From positions 559,247-623,246 of the forward strand of contig NW_020194575.1 in the NCBI RefSeq assembly GCF_002865645.1: a DNA stretch of 64,000 bases. Direction: 5' to 3'. The notes below the pieces were generated by a model. The model made no database searches, was not told the DNA's origin, and worked only from the letters and a program-made list of their open reading frames with translations. The stretch comes from Hyaloscypha bicolor E. Lineage: Eukaryota > Ascomycota > Leotiomycetes > Helotiales > Hyaloscyphaceae. The position numbers were made by a program, and so were the translations under genes. Within the stretch, counting starts at the first letter, position 1; each line of letters begins with the position of its first letter. Positions 24,076 to 36,276 of this stretch are shown in pieces.

Positions 24076-27000
24076 ATGCAATATACCAGGTGCATTCTTG
24101 AATTTGCTAACTCCTTGCTGACAGAATCATCTTTCCGAAAAGCTACCGCCAATGGACATCCAGGCCCTCCACCCTCCGGGACACCGTATCTCTTACCAAT
24201 CAGAAACCCCTTGGAAATGCCGCTCAAATCTCAAGTCATTTTACTGCGCTATGCTGTCACACGTGGTGATGATGAGCAAGCCGCTTTTTACATGCGCCAG
24301 CTGAAAGATAAAGATATGCTTGAGTCTGCGGGATTTACAATGCAGGACGCTGCTGGCAATGGCCTGCTCCAGATTGCAGCTCTCGGTGGACACTCCAAGG
24401 TCGCGGAAATACTTTTAGATCAAGGAATCAATATCAATTCTGTTGACCGTAACCACGGCACCGCATTGCAGGCTGCTATCTACATGGGGGGGAAGGGTCC
24501 GAATGAGGTCATTCGATTGCTCCTCGATTGGGGTAAAGCAAAAATCCCTGATGGCAGAGTCAGAGACAAGATCAATGTCAATACGAAGGGCGGCTACTAC
24601 GGCTGTGCTCTGCAGGTCGCTGCATATAGAGCCAACTCCGAACTGGTGTGCGAGCTTGTCAATGATTGTAATCCTAAAGCAGATGTGAACATTGCTGGCG
24701 GGAAATTCGGCTTTCCTCTTCAAGCGGCAGTGCGGACTGGTCGCCGAGCTGTTGTCAAGCCCATACTCTCCGTTAAATCAGATCCAGTGAACATCAATGC
24801 CAAGGGGGGAAAATATGGAACCACATTACAAGCTGTAGCCAGGGGAAAGTACAGAACGAGGGAGAAATTGCCAGAGATATCTCGAGGACAGGTTTTGAGT
24901 CAGAAAGCACAAAGCTCACTAGGTAAACCCATCGACCTTCACAACAACGCTAGTGAGGAAGACTACCGTGAAGTTGCCAATATGCTGTTTGAAAACGGTG
25001 CAAAGATGGATGGCGGGAGTGGAAAGTTGGACAACCCCATCAATGCAGGTGAGTAGTCATGCTTTGGTCATCTGGAAATTCTTTAGTCGAATTTATATCA
25101 AGATATTGAACTATCGGATAATATCGGTCAATTACTAATCCTTCATCCACGTTAAGCTGCAAGCTCTGGAGACCCGGCAATGCTTAAATTAATGCTGAAG
25201 CATTGTGAGAAACCGGACCTTCCTTGGAAGGAAGACAAGGGCAGAGTATTGACAAAAGCATTGCTGACTGCGATCACCCTGTCACCCGAAAAATCTCCTG
25301 AGAATCCTCCTGAGAAGCAGTTAGCGTTGGTTAAATTACTTGTCGAGAATGGTGCCAACATTCAGTATAAAATATCTGGCTCCTTATCCAGCCTTCCGCT
25401 TGAAGCAGCTGCTACAAAGGATCTACTGCTTATCGTCGAGTATCTTTTGGAAGTGCAAGATAATCAGAATCAAAGAGTCGATCTTTGTGCTGAAAGTGGC
25501 ATACACGGCACGGCCCTACGAGCTGCAATCGCTGCTGAACACGAGAGAGTTGCACAATGCTTGATAACTCATCAAGCGAAGAAGTTCAAACTCCAAGAGC
25601 TGTCAATGGCCGACTCATCCAATTTGTCAACTAATACACCAACAAATGAGCCAACAAATGTGCAAGCTCCGGTGATGCCGAGTGCGCAAGCAACAGCGGA
25701 ACCAACAATTTCCGCGCTTGCAGGCTCCAATGGGACGCCCTCGGCCAAGGGCATTGAGAATGTCCGAAAGCGGGCAGAATCGATATGCAGAGACGGAGAA
25801 TATGGGAACATTCTACAACTGGCCACCTCCCGAGGCCTTGTATCGACGGTCGAGCTTCTTCTCAAATATGGAGCCGATCCAAACATACAAGACACCTCGG
25901 ACAGAAGAGCTCTGCACATCGCTTCATGGTTTGATTTTCCGGAGATCGTCGATCTCCTCCTAAGTCATGGAGCCGAGATAAATGCAAAAGATGAGTAGGG
26001 TGCAACAGCTCGAGACCAAGCTGAAGAGTCACTCGATCGAGGTGGTCATCCTGGGGGAAGTGAGGCAGACCTTCAGAGAATCCGGCAGACGCTTGCAGAC
26101 AAACTAGGGGAGATCAACCGCGAGAAACCTGGTACCGAGTTCAAAGGCCCCAAAAAGACGATGGCCAAGCGGGAGTCGAAAAGGGAAAGGGAAGGCCAAC
26201 GTCTCAAGAATTGAATGTGAAATCAAGAGAAGTTGGGATTGGCGCGACAGAGACCACACTAACATCGACAGAAAATCTTTCCGGGGTAGTCAAATCAACT
26301 TCCACAGGAACAGATCCAAGGTCAACAGAAGTCAAGCCAGAGAATGCAATGAAGGCGTTGCCAAAGGCTGCAGGATCACAAAAAGCGAAGCCAGTGTTCA
26401 CAATGCCCTCTTGGATTCCTGGACTTGGATTTCACGCGACTATAGTTGATATCTGGGAATCTGAGGCAAAGACTGACTACGAAGAAACCGTTTTCCAAGA
26501 GTGTCTTTTGTTGAAAGAACCGAAGGTTGACGAGATTCTATATCATAAGGCAATCATAGATGCTATTATGAAATACGACGCCAAACCAACGGGAGCCAGG
26601 GAAAAAGTGAGATGGATTCACCTACCTACAAATAACGTTAAGTTTTCTCCAACTGTGATGGCCATGACGCATGCACTGACTGAATCAGATGACCTGGGCT
26701 GAAGTACGCACATGATGCAATTTTTGAAGAGAAGCTTACACGAACAGATGTTGATGACGGGTCTTTGCAATCAGAAAAAGATGCCAGTATATAAAAGTAT
26801 CTGGGGAACGGACCCTTTTTACACTTCGCCAGATCTTTCTCCCCATTCTCGTTTCATAACGCCCCAATGCGGAAGGCTAATACAAGGTGAGAAGACGCTT
26901 AAGAATATATTACACGTCTAACTGTTTTTAAATCTTAATTATATTGGCTGATTTTCTCTCCCCAGACGGGCTGAAAACCGAAGGAGATCTAAGCAAAGAG

Positions 27001-29160
27001 GCAAAAAAACCGGCCCCGTTATTCATGGCTGTGGGTTCCGCTACTGCAAGCCAGTTTGTTTACTGATAAAACATAGATGCCATATATCCACTGGGAAGCT
27101 GACCGAGCCCAGACGCTTGTCGCCGAGTGGATCAAGAAAGTCAAATTGGACTCCGAGAAGACAAGCGGAGCTCGAGAGAACAATTTCTGGCCTAGCGAAA
27201 AAAATCGCATTGGACTTAATCTAACAGTTAATGTTGCTAAGCACCCTCAAATGACTACTTCTGATGCAGGGGAAATCACCATTGAAACTCAGGACGCAGG
27301 AGAAAACTATCTAGAACTTCTCCGACGTTATTTGTTCAAGCGGAGGCCAGTACATTTACGTCGCACTTTGGATCAATACTACTATTCCCATCTGGCAGAT
27401 ACGAACTTCCGGGACGGTGATCAAGTTGTTATGCGTCAGCTAAACGAGTACAAGAAGGAACTCAAATTGAAAGGTAATCGAGAGTACAAAAGGCTGAAGC
27501 TCATCCAAAAACAAGAGCAAGAAATAGAAGAGAGCAGCTTCTTCTCAAGAATTTTTCAAAAAGCTTGGCGGAGCCGCCCGATGAAGTTGGAGGAGGTTAA
27601 TAGCCGGCTGTTCGAGATTGAACAGACACTTTATCGCGACAGAAACAGCCCTATTCTGATGGTAGATCAGCTGTGGCTGTGGGTGGTAGACGAAAGTTTG
27701 TTACACATTACTTGATTATATCCTGATACGTCATGCTGATTTGATTTTTCTCAGAGACCGTTGTAACTTGCTTTCCACATCGGCTGCAGTATAAGCGAGA
27801 CAATGAAGATCTTGATGGGGAAGACAAGACAGATATCCTAAAGACCATCATCACGTACCTTCATAGTCCACGACGGCCAGAGATCGAGAACTCAAATGCC
27901 CTTGCTGAATTAATATTCTGCCAATGTGTGAGCATACTTCACCGAGCGGATATGATTCCGGAAGTTGATTTCCTCAAAAATTACTCGATCCGGTCAAACA
28001 TATGGGTACTCCATCCTTTTTCAAATCATACCTAGGCGATACAATTGCTAACTAGATATGCCAGGCCGACGAAACCATGCAGATGCTAATCCAATTCGTA
28101 AAAAGCTTCGAGAACTTTATGGTCTGGATTAAACAACAGCCAGCAGAATCTGAAGAATCGATCAGAAGATTCGAAGACATCTTCAACGTCACAAAACAGA
28201 CACATCTACTCCGAAACATACAGGATATCAAAGATGAACTTTGCATGCTCGAGGCAGTCTTCCAAGACCAGATGGATGTACTTTGTGCTGCTGGAAAAGA
28301 GATCAACAAAGCAAATTTTCACTGCGACGGTTGCGAAGAGGATGAAGCTGTACGAGAAAATATCCGGTGTCCACACAGCAGCATGGTTTTTGTAGATCAA
28401 AGTATGAAGCACTGGAAGCAGATAAGGCGCATGCAAGCTCAAGCTGATCAAGCTTATGACACTGTAAGATTCTTAATCATGAGCCCTCCAATCCGGATTA
28501 AACGATGATTAACTTCTCTACAGCTCAAGGACCTTTTGGATCTCAAGCAGCAACAGGCAAATGTACTCGAAGCGCGTGTCAGTCGTAACCAGGCAATTTC
28601 ATCAGGAGAGCAGTCTAAGACAATTATGGTCTTTACTATTGTTACTATCATCTTTGTACGCCCATTTCGCCATCGTTGACATATAGAAAGTCCTACCTCG
28701 ACAAGTGCAGTAATCTAACATTTGCTAGTTACCTCTGACTTTCGTCACAACAATTTTCACACTTCCCATCGCAGAATTTAGCCGTGTCGTGCTACCTGCA
28801 AATCAAACTATGCCAGCGACACCTTTCCTGCCTAAATCCTTTGTGGAACCTTACATAAGTATGCCTTTTCTTATTCCTCCCCCAATGTGGCCGACGATTT
28901 TCCCCCCGACTTTAGTATTTCTCAAGCTGACACAGAATCTTCACATAGTTGGCGTGACATTTGCAGTCGCAATTCCCCTGATCATAGCGGCTTTCGAAAT
29001 ACAATGGGTCTTGAATACCTACAAATTGTTCACGCTATGGGTCTCTGAGGAATTGAAGAGGAGAAGAGAGGAAAAGAGGACGAATATGATGCAACATTGT
29101 TGGCCGGACTTTTTGGAGGCCAAGAAGAAGGAGATGGAGCAGGATAGCGACCAACCATGA
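24076..29160 (+). pseudogene. ankyrin-repeat + CorA-like membrane protein, disrupted
   Basis: Exons read as 24076..25048, 25157..~26636, 26689..26886, 26966..27030, 27077..27695, 27755..28005, 28056..28463, 28524..28655 and 28729..29160. The first half carries ankyrin repeats (AALGGHSKVAEILLDQG, KYGADPNIQDTSDRRALHIA). The middle has the linker IPGLGFHATIVDIW and RWIHLPTNN-MTWAE. The 3' half is CorA-like: TLDQYYYSHL, LWLWVVDE-KTVVTCFP, then GEQSKTIMVFTIVTIIF-LPLTFVTTIFTLPIAEF and a second helix near the C-terminus. In fungi this architecture encodes membrane-anchored CorA-domain proteins of unknown role. Damage: TAG at 25996-25998 where a Trp codon is expected, a frame change in a purine-rich run near 26190, and another just after 26700. 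The 3' part (26966 on) splices cleanly and might still be expressed. Confidence 0.65.
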
Positions 29161-29231
29161 CCGGTCTATTCTGTGGCCCCCTGTTAGGTGCTGAGAAAGT
29201 TTGGAAGTTATGAAGATGGCGTTCGGAGTAA

Positions 29232-29600
29232 TGTTGTTGAACTGGTACACTCGCCTGGCTAGCTCCCATTCCTTCCAGTACTAGGTTCAACCACTAATTT
29301 AGTGTTCTTCAATCTCATATGTAATGCGTCGCTTGCAGAGCTTATTAGCGCTCACTAATATATAGTCATCTGCTTGATCAGCTGATTTATAATGCACGGA
29401 GAATACAATGGAACACCCATATCGCCGAAGACTGATGGGGATAAGAATGAAGCTTTGGACACCTTTCTCTCTCTTTTCATGCTTCACTCCGCCTGTATCT
29501 TAGTCATTTAGGGCTTGTCAATCATCAATATTATCGCTTTTGCACATCCATATTGCTCCCTTTGCAATAAATGTGCCGTATTTATAGAAAAGAGCTTTGA
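29232..29600 (+). repeat. segmental repeat copy 2
   Basis: Homologue of 18408-18811, starting just after the ankyrin/CorA gene. It keeps the same order of landmark words and, at its end, a translated CSLCNKC resembling the zinc-finger start CNLCKDIF of copy 1. It suggests an ancient duplication of part of the mosaic gene. Confidence 0.7.
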
Positions 29601-30737
29601 GCAAGGTAAGAGATAGCGAGCGAGAAGAAGGAGTATGCTTTTGATATTATCTTCTTTGGTGCTTCTTGGGCATCAACCTCAACTTTTAATGTTCTTGCTC
29701 TGTCTTCCATGCCGTTGTATTGTTACGGATAGGTCAACCCTATCAAATCCGTATGTCGTTCTTTCCAAATTTGGTTGCCTCGCATTATTAGTATTGACAA
29801 ACACTGATGAGTGAATTAATATTCTTTCTGCGTCACACGTTCCTTGGACTGCATATTCTCTTCCAAACTCGTAGTAAACTAGGTGAGCGATATAAGCTCT
29901 GCCACTGCCGGTTGTGCAGAACAGGTAGCTTGAAAGATAGTACAGTCCTTACATATCCTTGCAATTATAGATAGATTTATTCAAAATCCCGTAATGATTT
30001 AATTATCTAACTCGGTTCTCTGTAAGTTGGCAGTGCATTGCTAACTTTATTACTCAATGCCTCTATCCGTTAAGTCTTTGTCTCTTGTGTACTGTACTGT
30101 ACACCGGATAGCCGTTTGGCTGCGGTGACAATAACAGCTGATTGTTTAACCTGAATTCTCACCTGTATAAAATATGTTTCTGCTCGGAAAGAAGAGCAGG
30201 GCTGCTTTATCGGCAATGCTGGGTCAGCGAAGGTGAGTAAGGTGAGGAAAAAATGGGGAGCGGGTAAGTAATAGCCCCTTTAGCCGCGAAGTTAAGTTCG
30301 ACTATTAGGGGGGCTCAGTGGGAACTGAGGCGATTTGGTCCTCGGCCGCAACCATGTTCCGTAGACCTGAGGTAAGGTTAGCTCCAGGGTGACCGATTTG
30401 TGTCCTTGATAAGATGAAAGTCCGAAAGCACATATGCTTGCAAGCCTACTTTCACGCTGTTCGCAGAGAAGGTATCTCCCTTTCCCGTGGAATGGACTCG
30501 GCGTTTATGTGTGACAGGGTTGGGGTTACAAAACATCAATGAACGACTGAAGCTATCTCCCCTCCCCCCCAAAAACCCATGTAACTGGGTGCCTGAGGCT
30601 AACCTGCCTGCCGCCCACGCATCTTCATCCTCGTGAGTTGCTATGTTCCTTCCCTTGTAGCCCCGTTTCCAGTCGCAAAAAGAACATCTGTACGCAATCC
30701 CGACTACGAGCATACTACGAGGACTATCGCTGCCACC
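29601..30737. other. intergenic
   Basis: No gene recognised. Contains a TGTTA...TAACA pair (29721-30136) considered and rejected as a solo LTR. The last 100 bp lead to a strong Kozak context (GCCACCATGG) at the F-box-like gene. Confidence 0.35.
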
Positions 30738-31878
30738 ATGGATTCACACTCCTCGAACGCCAAGCCCCCCTTCGAGACACTTCCCCTCGAGACAAGACAG
30801 GCAGTCATGCGCGCACTCCCAGATGTTGAATCATTGAAATGGCTGGTGCTGTCTTGTTCTTCCTTTTATCATGCCTTTCGAGATGCTGGATCATTGATCA
30901 CCATTCGAGTGCTCCTCAGTGAGGTGCACCTCGACGTCCTCCCCGAAGCCGTTGCTGTGTTTGAATCGGCGCGGAACGGATCTTGGACTCGACAAGGGAT
31001 CATAGACTTCGCCTCCCAACACCTTGACAGAAGAATTCCGCCACCACAATCCTGGACACTCGCGGATGCGTTATCCATAAGCAAGCTATACTCTCATGTC
31101 CATTATTTTGCGACAGACTTTGCATGCAAATGCCTAGGAATTCAGGCTCTGGAGCGCGGCGTCCAACAATCATCGCCATCGCAACTCGAAATAGCTCGTA
31201 TTGAGCGTACGCTCTATAGATTTGAAATGTACTGTAATATTTTCAGAGACTTTAGGAATCCGATCCTCTCTGTGGATGAGCAAAGAGAAATTATTTTCTC
31301 AAAGTTCTCTCCCTGTGAAAATGAGCAATTGGCATGTACCCACGATTATCTATATGGAAAGGTATCTCCAGGTGAGTTTGAGAGCACATACTGCAATTTA
31401 GATACTAACTTTGGTAGCTTTCAATGAGATATCAGAACATGACGTTTTCTGGGGGGGATTACGGGTAAATTATTCTGATATTAGCGACCCTGGCGATATC
31501 GAACCTATCCTTGCTCGTGGCCTCTCAAGCATTCATTCAATTGCCCTAGCAAACAACTATGAAGACCGGTACAACCTTGTCTATCCTGACTATCCACAAT
31601 ACGAACCGGATTGGTTATTCGGGGCTTTGAATGCCGCTAATGACATTCATGATGGCGATTGGCTCGAGGATTATTCGGACGACCAACTTGCCCGAATTAC
31701 GGCGTCATTCTTTCCAGACTCAGACACTGGGCCAGTGGAAACATGGGTCTGGGCACACAAAGAAGAATCTGGCCGGCAGTTCATAAATACTCCTATCCGA
31801 CAACCTCTTCGTGAATGGGGCTATGTTATGTGGGATCGCGCTCGACTTCATGAGTGGAAAGTCTTTCAAACACCCTAG
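30738..31878 (+). CDS. F-box-like fungal protein, truncated by an in-frame stop
   Basis: Exons 30738..31371 and 31418..31878 with a 46-nt phase-1 intron (GTGAGT..GTAG) give 364 aa. The start context GCCACCATGG is ideal. The N-terminus has an F-box-like helix set, FETLPLETRQAVMRALPDV then LVLSCSSFYHAFRD. The rest is a helical fungal-specific region seen in many F-box-like proteins. The TAG at 31876-31878 is followed in the same frame by 81 more sense codons to 32122-32124. They contain RSEIYRSGGRGWWSFEDESKV, which looks like the conserved C-terminus of this family. The annotated protein is therefore probably shortened by a nonsense mutation. Substrate-recognition for ubiquitin ligases is possible but unproven. 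Confidence 0.7.
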
Positions 31879-32124
31879 GGAGAGCCCGACGATTACCCTC
31901 CTACCACTGAAGTACTGAAATATCACCGCGAAAGAGAAGCATCACTGCAGAGGAGATCGGAAATATACCGTTCCGGCGGAAGGGGTTGGTGGAGCTTCGA
32001 AGACGAGAGTAAAGTATTCTGGCCGAAAGTCTCGGATCAAAAGCCTGTGAAGCAAAGGCCGAAAGAAGCTGTGTCTCTCAGTGAGGCAAAGGATTTTCTT
32101 TCGACGCTCAAACTTCCGTTCTAG
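31879..32124 (+). other. in-frame coding remnant after the F-box-like stop
   Basis: Eighty-one sense codons in phase with the upstream gene, ending at TAG 32122-32124. Composition and the GGRGWWS motif look coding, so this was probably the original C-terminus. Confidence 0.65.
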
Positions 32125-33797
32125 AGTTATTCTTGCTGCACTACCAGAAGTCAAGGTGCCATTTCGTATCGAATCTAGCACATGCCAGAACTTCCGAGAA
32201 CAAAGCAATACTGGAAACCTCTGATGAACATCTCATATTCCCGAAGGCTAGATTAGGATACGGGGAGTTGGCAATGAAGCAGCTGAGACATTTCTTTGAT
32301 ATTCAAGCCTCCAACTTAAGTAGCGTCACGTTTCTGACACAGCTTAATAGCGCATGGAATTCACACAATTAATTCCAAGATTTGAGACTCTTAAGGCTTC
32401 AAAACTTTGCAATGGCCCAAAAGCACCTATTGTATATGTTCTTCTCGGAATCGACCTCTTCTCTGTGAGTAACAGCGGCCAGCGCCATCGATTTCCCAAT
32501 CCAATAACCACACAAATACCAATACAGAAACTCCAAGATCTTCATCGTAAAGACATATTACAAACACTTCTAAACCCCTATACTACCTTTACACACAACA
32601 CCTCATCCACCGAATTGCCACTTATCTGACACACTGTGACTCCTCCTGTTGCCCTCAGTGTTAGGGTTGGGCCTTTAGATATCAATACATGACAATGATT
32701 ACCCACAAAACCGCTCCATAACTACTCTATCTGACAGGTTCTAATCATATCTATTTTAGAATCTAAACTAAGTCTTAGAAAAGCGGAAAAATAATCCACT
32801 TAAACTTGAAATTTGGTTGTATTTTATAGCTTAAAGAATAATCCATTTTAAATTATGTTAAATAATCTAAATATCGTCTTAATTATAAAATATATTTGTT
32901 CATTATAATAGCCTTGTATAATAGCTAGTGGTGGCTACAGGGCAAAAAGAAGGGTTACAAGATACGAAGTTAAGTAATCAGGTGAAAAGAGGTATGATTG
33001 TGTATATTGTCCTTGAACAACCAGACTCAAGCTTGACCTTCCTCGAGCTAGGACCTCCGGCTATACTTATGAATCTCTAGCTCTTTTCCTGAGCTACCGT
33101 TCGGTGCCGATACTCCTGTCCGGTATCTGAAGCTCCTGTGTTACAGATTCGTCATCTCCTTGAAGTATCACGTGTTGGGCTTCACGGGCTAGGCTATACA
33201 TGTTACAGATAAACGGGAAAAGGTTAATGAATGGGGTTTAAGAGATGAGGGATTATTATAGCCAAATAAAGCATGTATTAAAAGACCAAATTTCAGTGTT
33301 AGCTAAATATAGGAGGGTGGGGTGTTGAGCTATTCTGATAACAAGGAATCCCTTCTAATCACTGGGGGCCCCTCAATCTCTCTCACCAGAAATTGACATT
33401 CTCAAAAATATTACCCATCTATCCCAAAAGCACACAGAGGGTGGCTAAGGATTTCGAACCGCTAAGGGGTGGTAAGTAGAGGTGAAGTGGTGGGGACTGC
33501 GCATGAAGGGCTACTACAAACACGTTCACTACGAGAAGAACTAGAAGGACTAATCCTCGTTCCTGGGGGCTCATATTATATATACCCCTTCACAAAACTT
33601 CTTCCTCTCAAATTCTCTAGCGAGGCGCTCCGCAAAATAGCAGATAGAATATGACCATACCATTTTGAATCTTAGCAATCGAGGTTGAAAGGATAGTAGA
33701 TATTATGCTCATGATATAACATATTATTTTAATTCAAGTCAATTGTGTTGCCACTTCCCACCTGAGAATATGTTAGGTTGTTCTTATTTTTAACAAT
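32125..33797. other. 1.7-kb gene-poor region
   Basis: AT-rich around 32740-32930. No recognisable gene, RNA or element. Confidence 0.4.
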
Positions 33798-33877
33798 GCC
33801 TCGCTCAAAATTAGCGAGGCTGCCCCTAAAATCCCGCCTCCTCACTCGCTGCAGGCATTGACAGAGGTTACTGCTTA

Positions 33878-34321
33878 CGAAGATTGCGGCATAAAGTGAC
33901 GGGATTACAGGGCATTTACGCTCGCGTAGGGGTCTTAGCGGACTCCAGGGTGTGGTTTAAGGGACTACACCCGCTATAAGCATTGTAACTCCAGGCCTGA
34001 ACCCCTAAAACAAGGGCTGTGAGACATTTGCAAGGGGTTTGAAGATCTTCAGGGGTTATGGTGTTGCTGGCGGAGCAACTATAGCGCTCGGACGCTGTGA
34101 GAGAGCTATTATAGGACCCTTTAGCGACTCTGCCCCTGTAAGCACAGGGGACATGCCTTCTAAAGGTGTGGTACCCCTTGTTTATAGTTTATAGCGTGCT
34201 TACAGGAGAGTAGCCTGGAAATATAGGGGGCTTCAGTGGGTGAGTGTGGTAGAAAGTGGCCTGAAAATGGACTTGCAGTACGAATGCCCTGTAATCCCGT
34301 CACTTTATGCCGCAATCTTCG
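33878..34321. mobile_element. TA-flanked MITE, copy 1 (444 bp)
   Basis: Perfect 38-bp terminal inverted repeats: left begins CGAAGATTGCGGCATAAAG, right ends with its complement. TA dinucleotides sit on both sides (33876-33877 and 34322-34323), the target duplication of Tc1/mariner-type elements. There is no transposase ORF, so it is a non-autonomous element. It is related to the element at 53616-53991. Confidence 0.85.
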
Positions 34322-34323
34322 TA

Positions 34324-34759
34324 CACCTGTTCTAATGCCACTCTATAAAGTACATGTTTTTACACCTTCACCTTTTGTGAGTTATTTCAAATGTCACGAC
34401 TGTCACGAGAGTCGTAATTCAAGACTCACATATCTAATTCATTGCTGTGCCGCTGCATAAAATCTCGTGATAGCAACTGCCTCTTCTGCGGGTAAATACT
34501 CTCTCATTTCCCCGGCTGCTGTGCACTCAAGGTTAGAGGCACCGAAAGCCCAGCAATCTCCGATCTTTTCCGCCACAGTATCCGCCTAAGTAATTTTAAA
34601 ATATGACAATTTGAGTTTCAAAAAATTCCGCTAGTTGACCACAATTTGGGCTTCAAGTTCCTCAGTCAATGTCAACATATTAGTTCAAGACGTGGCTTCT
34701 ACAACCTGCGCACCACAAGCCCCAAAACAAAAAATATTTCGCATCACTATACATCGATC
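34324..34759. other. intergenic, promoter of the Cys-rich gene
   Basis: No signal beyond a pyrimidine-rich leader; the MITE lies immediately upstream. Confidence 0.35.
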
Positions 34760-35401
34760 ATGGCTGGTTATTTTTGTCCCAGTACCACCGAACTGGACCC
34801 GGCAGTCTTCAGCGATGTCTGCGTCGCCCACAATAATGAGGACACCCAAGCCAACTGGAACATGACTCAAGCTGCATTCAAAACCTGCTGCAGTCCCAAC
34901 AACTACGCCTTCACGGACGATTTTTGCTATTTCTACTGCAACATAACGGCACCCCTCGACACCGTGATGTTTGGGAACTGCCTCGCAGACGCGGTACCGG
35001 CAAACTGGGATTGGAGCCAATTCGATTGGGATTGCTACCCGCTTGCATGGGAGACGGCATCGGATACAAGACCTGGGGATATCGCGACGACTTGGACGTA
35101 TCCTGACAATACTTGGACCGACACTATCACTCTCTCAAATGGTGTTATAACGACGGCGACGATAACTGATAATTATTGGGGGACTCCCTTGACTGCCATG
35201 ACTACATCGTCAGCCAAGGTATCATCTAAAGCAACAGGCCCAACGGCGACTAAGACAACGGCTTCCACCGGTACGAAGTCCACCAGCTCATCCGCCGCAC
35301 TAACATCTTCTACAAAACCGTCAGGAGCAGGATTCGGGGTGCAACTATCATGTGGGGCTGTGGCATTGATTGCTTTGTCAGTGTTAACTCTTGTATTCTA
35401 A
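34760..35401 (+). CDS. cysteine-rich, probably GPI-anchored surface protein
   Basis: 213-aa protein beginning MAGYFCPSTTELDPAVFSD. The first 120 residues hold eight or more cysteines (FCPS, VCVA, TCCS, FCYFYC, NCLAD, DCYPL) and an N-glycosylation-type NMT. A Ser/Thr/Lys-rich linker follows (about 145-185), then a hydrophobic C-terminal tail LIALSVLTLVF directly at the stop, as in GPI-anchored wall proteins. No signal peptide follows the ATG; the same frame is open upstream to 34646 without a hydrophobic start. The secretion signal may lie in an unrecognised upstream exon or has been lost. Function is unknown. Confidence 0.6.
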   Translation: MAGYFCPSTTELDPAVFSDVCVAHNNEDTQANWNMTQAAFKTCCSPNNYAFTDDFCYFYCNITAPLDTVMFGNCLADAVPANWDWSQFDWDCYPLAWETASDTRPGDIATTWTYPDNTWTDTITLSNGVITTATITDNYWGTPLTAMTTSSAKVSSKATGPTATKTTASTGTKSTSSSAALTSSTKPSGAGFGVQLSCGAVALIALSVLTLVF

Positions 35402-35838
35402 AACAATAGATATAGAAAATGATACACATGGTCGAAGGTTGTTCTAGAATCTGGTTAGAAGATGCATATAATAGGGAGCAAGTGTCTTGGCTTAGAGAGC
35501 ATAGGCATATATATTCAGCGTCAAGACCCTATACAATTAGCGATTCAAGTCCCTGAAAATCATGACACCCACTGGGATGTGAAAATGTAAAACAACCCCG
35601 CCCCCCCCCACCGGGGTGTCGATTGGGGTAGGGGTGTTAACAAACCTGTAATTAGCTACCAAAGCTCTTTAAAAATCTCAAGTTATATTTTTTTAGTATA
35701 ATATAAGCTAGCATATTATAATTCTAGTATTATAATTATATGCTTTCTAACCTATAATAAAAAGATTTCTTAAAATAAAATTTTAATTTAAGGAAGTTTA
35801 TATACTAATTAATTAGGTTTTACTTTTTAAACCCTATA

Positions 35839-35938
35839 ATCGTGCGTCAAGACTTGCACTAAAGCCCCTGTGTCCCTGCGGGTTTAGTGCGTATCAGTAA
35901 TACGGTCGAAAATCATTAATATAGTCGTTTTTTCGGAA
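35839..35938 (+). repeat. left TIR of the pogo element
   Basis: Starts ATCGTGCGTCAAGACTTGCA. Matches the complement of 38276-38375 over 100 bp with three visible mismatches, all C/T or G/A transitions. Confidence 0.9.
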
Positions 35939-36276
35939 TACTAATTTTTAAAATTTTAATGCAAATCGCAGAAAAATATTTTACAGTTTATATGGAGTTT
36001 ATACTATAATTAATAAATTAAATTTTCTTAATTTCATATGGTATATGCATATAGTAAAAAATGGTGGAAAAATTCTACATTTTACCTCGCTGGCGACCCC
36101 CCAAAATACTACTATTCTAAGAAATTAATTAATTACAGAACAATCACGTCCTTACTAGTATACCCAATAATCGTTTCCTCCCTATTAGTATCTAATCTAA
36201 CTATATTACCAAAGCCATTATTATAAAATGAAGGGGGATTAGGTAGTGGCCTGACAAAACCAAGCTCCCTAGCTAG

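Noticed and set aside
24076..29160. Functional Mg2+ transporter of the CorA type
   Set aside because: The characteristic Gly-Met-Asn pore motif is not seen after the first helix, so only a CorA-like fold is claimed.
29721..30136. Possible solo LTR (TGTTACGG ... AATAACA)
   Set aside because: The terminal words are inverted, but the flanks (TGTAT and GCTGA) show no target duplication, and there is no second copy, primer-binding site or polypurine tract.
33440..33480. TTCGAA-containing stretch resembling a tRNA T-loop
   Set aside because: The flanking bases do not form a T-stem, and no acceptor, D or anticodon arms can be drawn.
33798..33820. Perfect hairpin GCCTCGCT ... AGCGAGGC
   Set aside because: Eight-base stem with no T-run, no linked gene and no second copy; likely chance.
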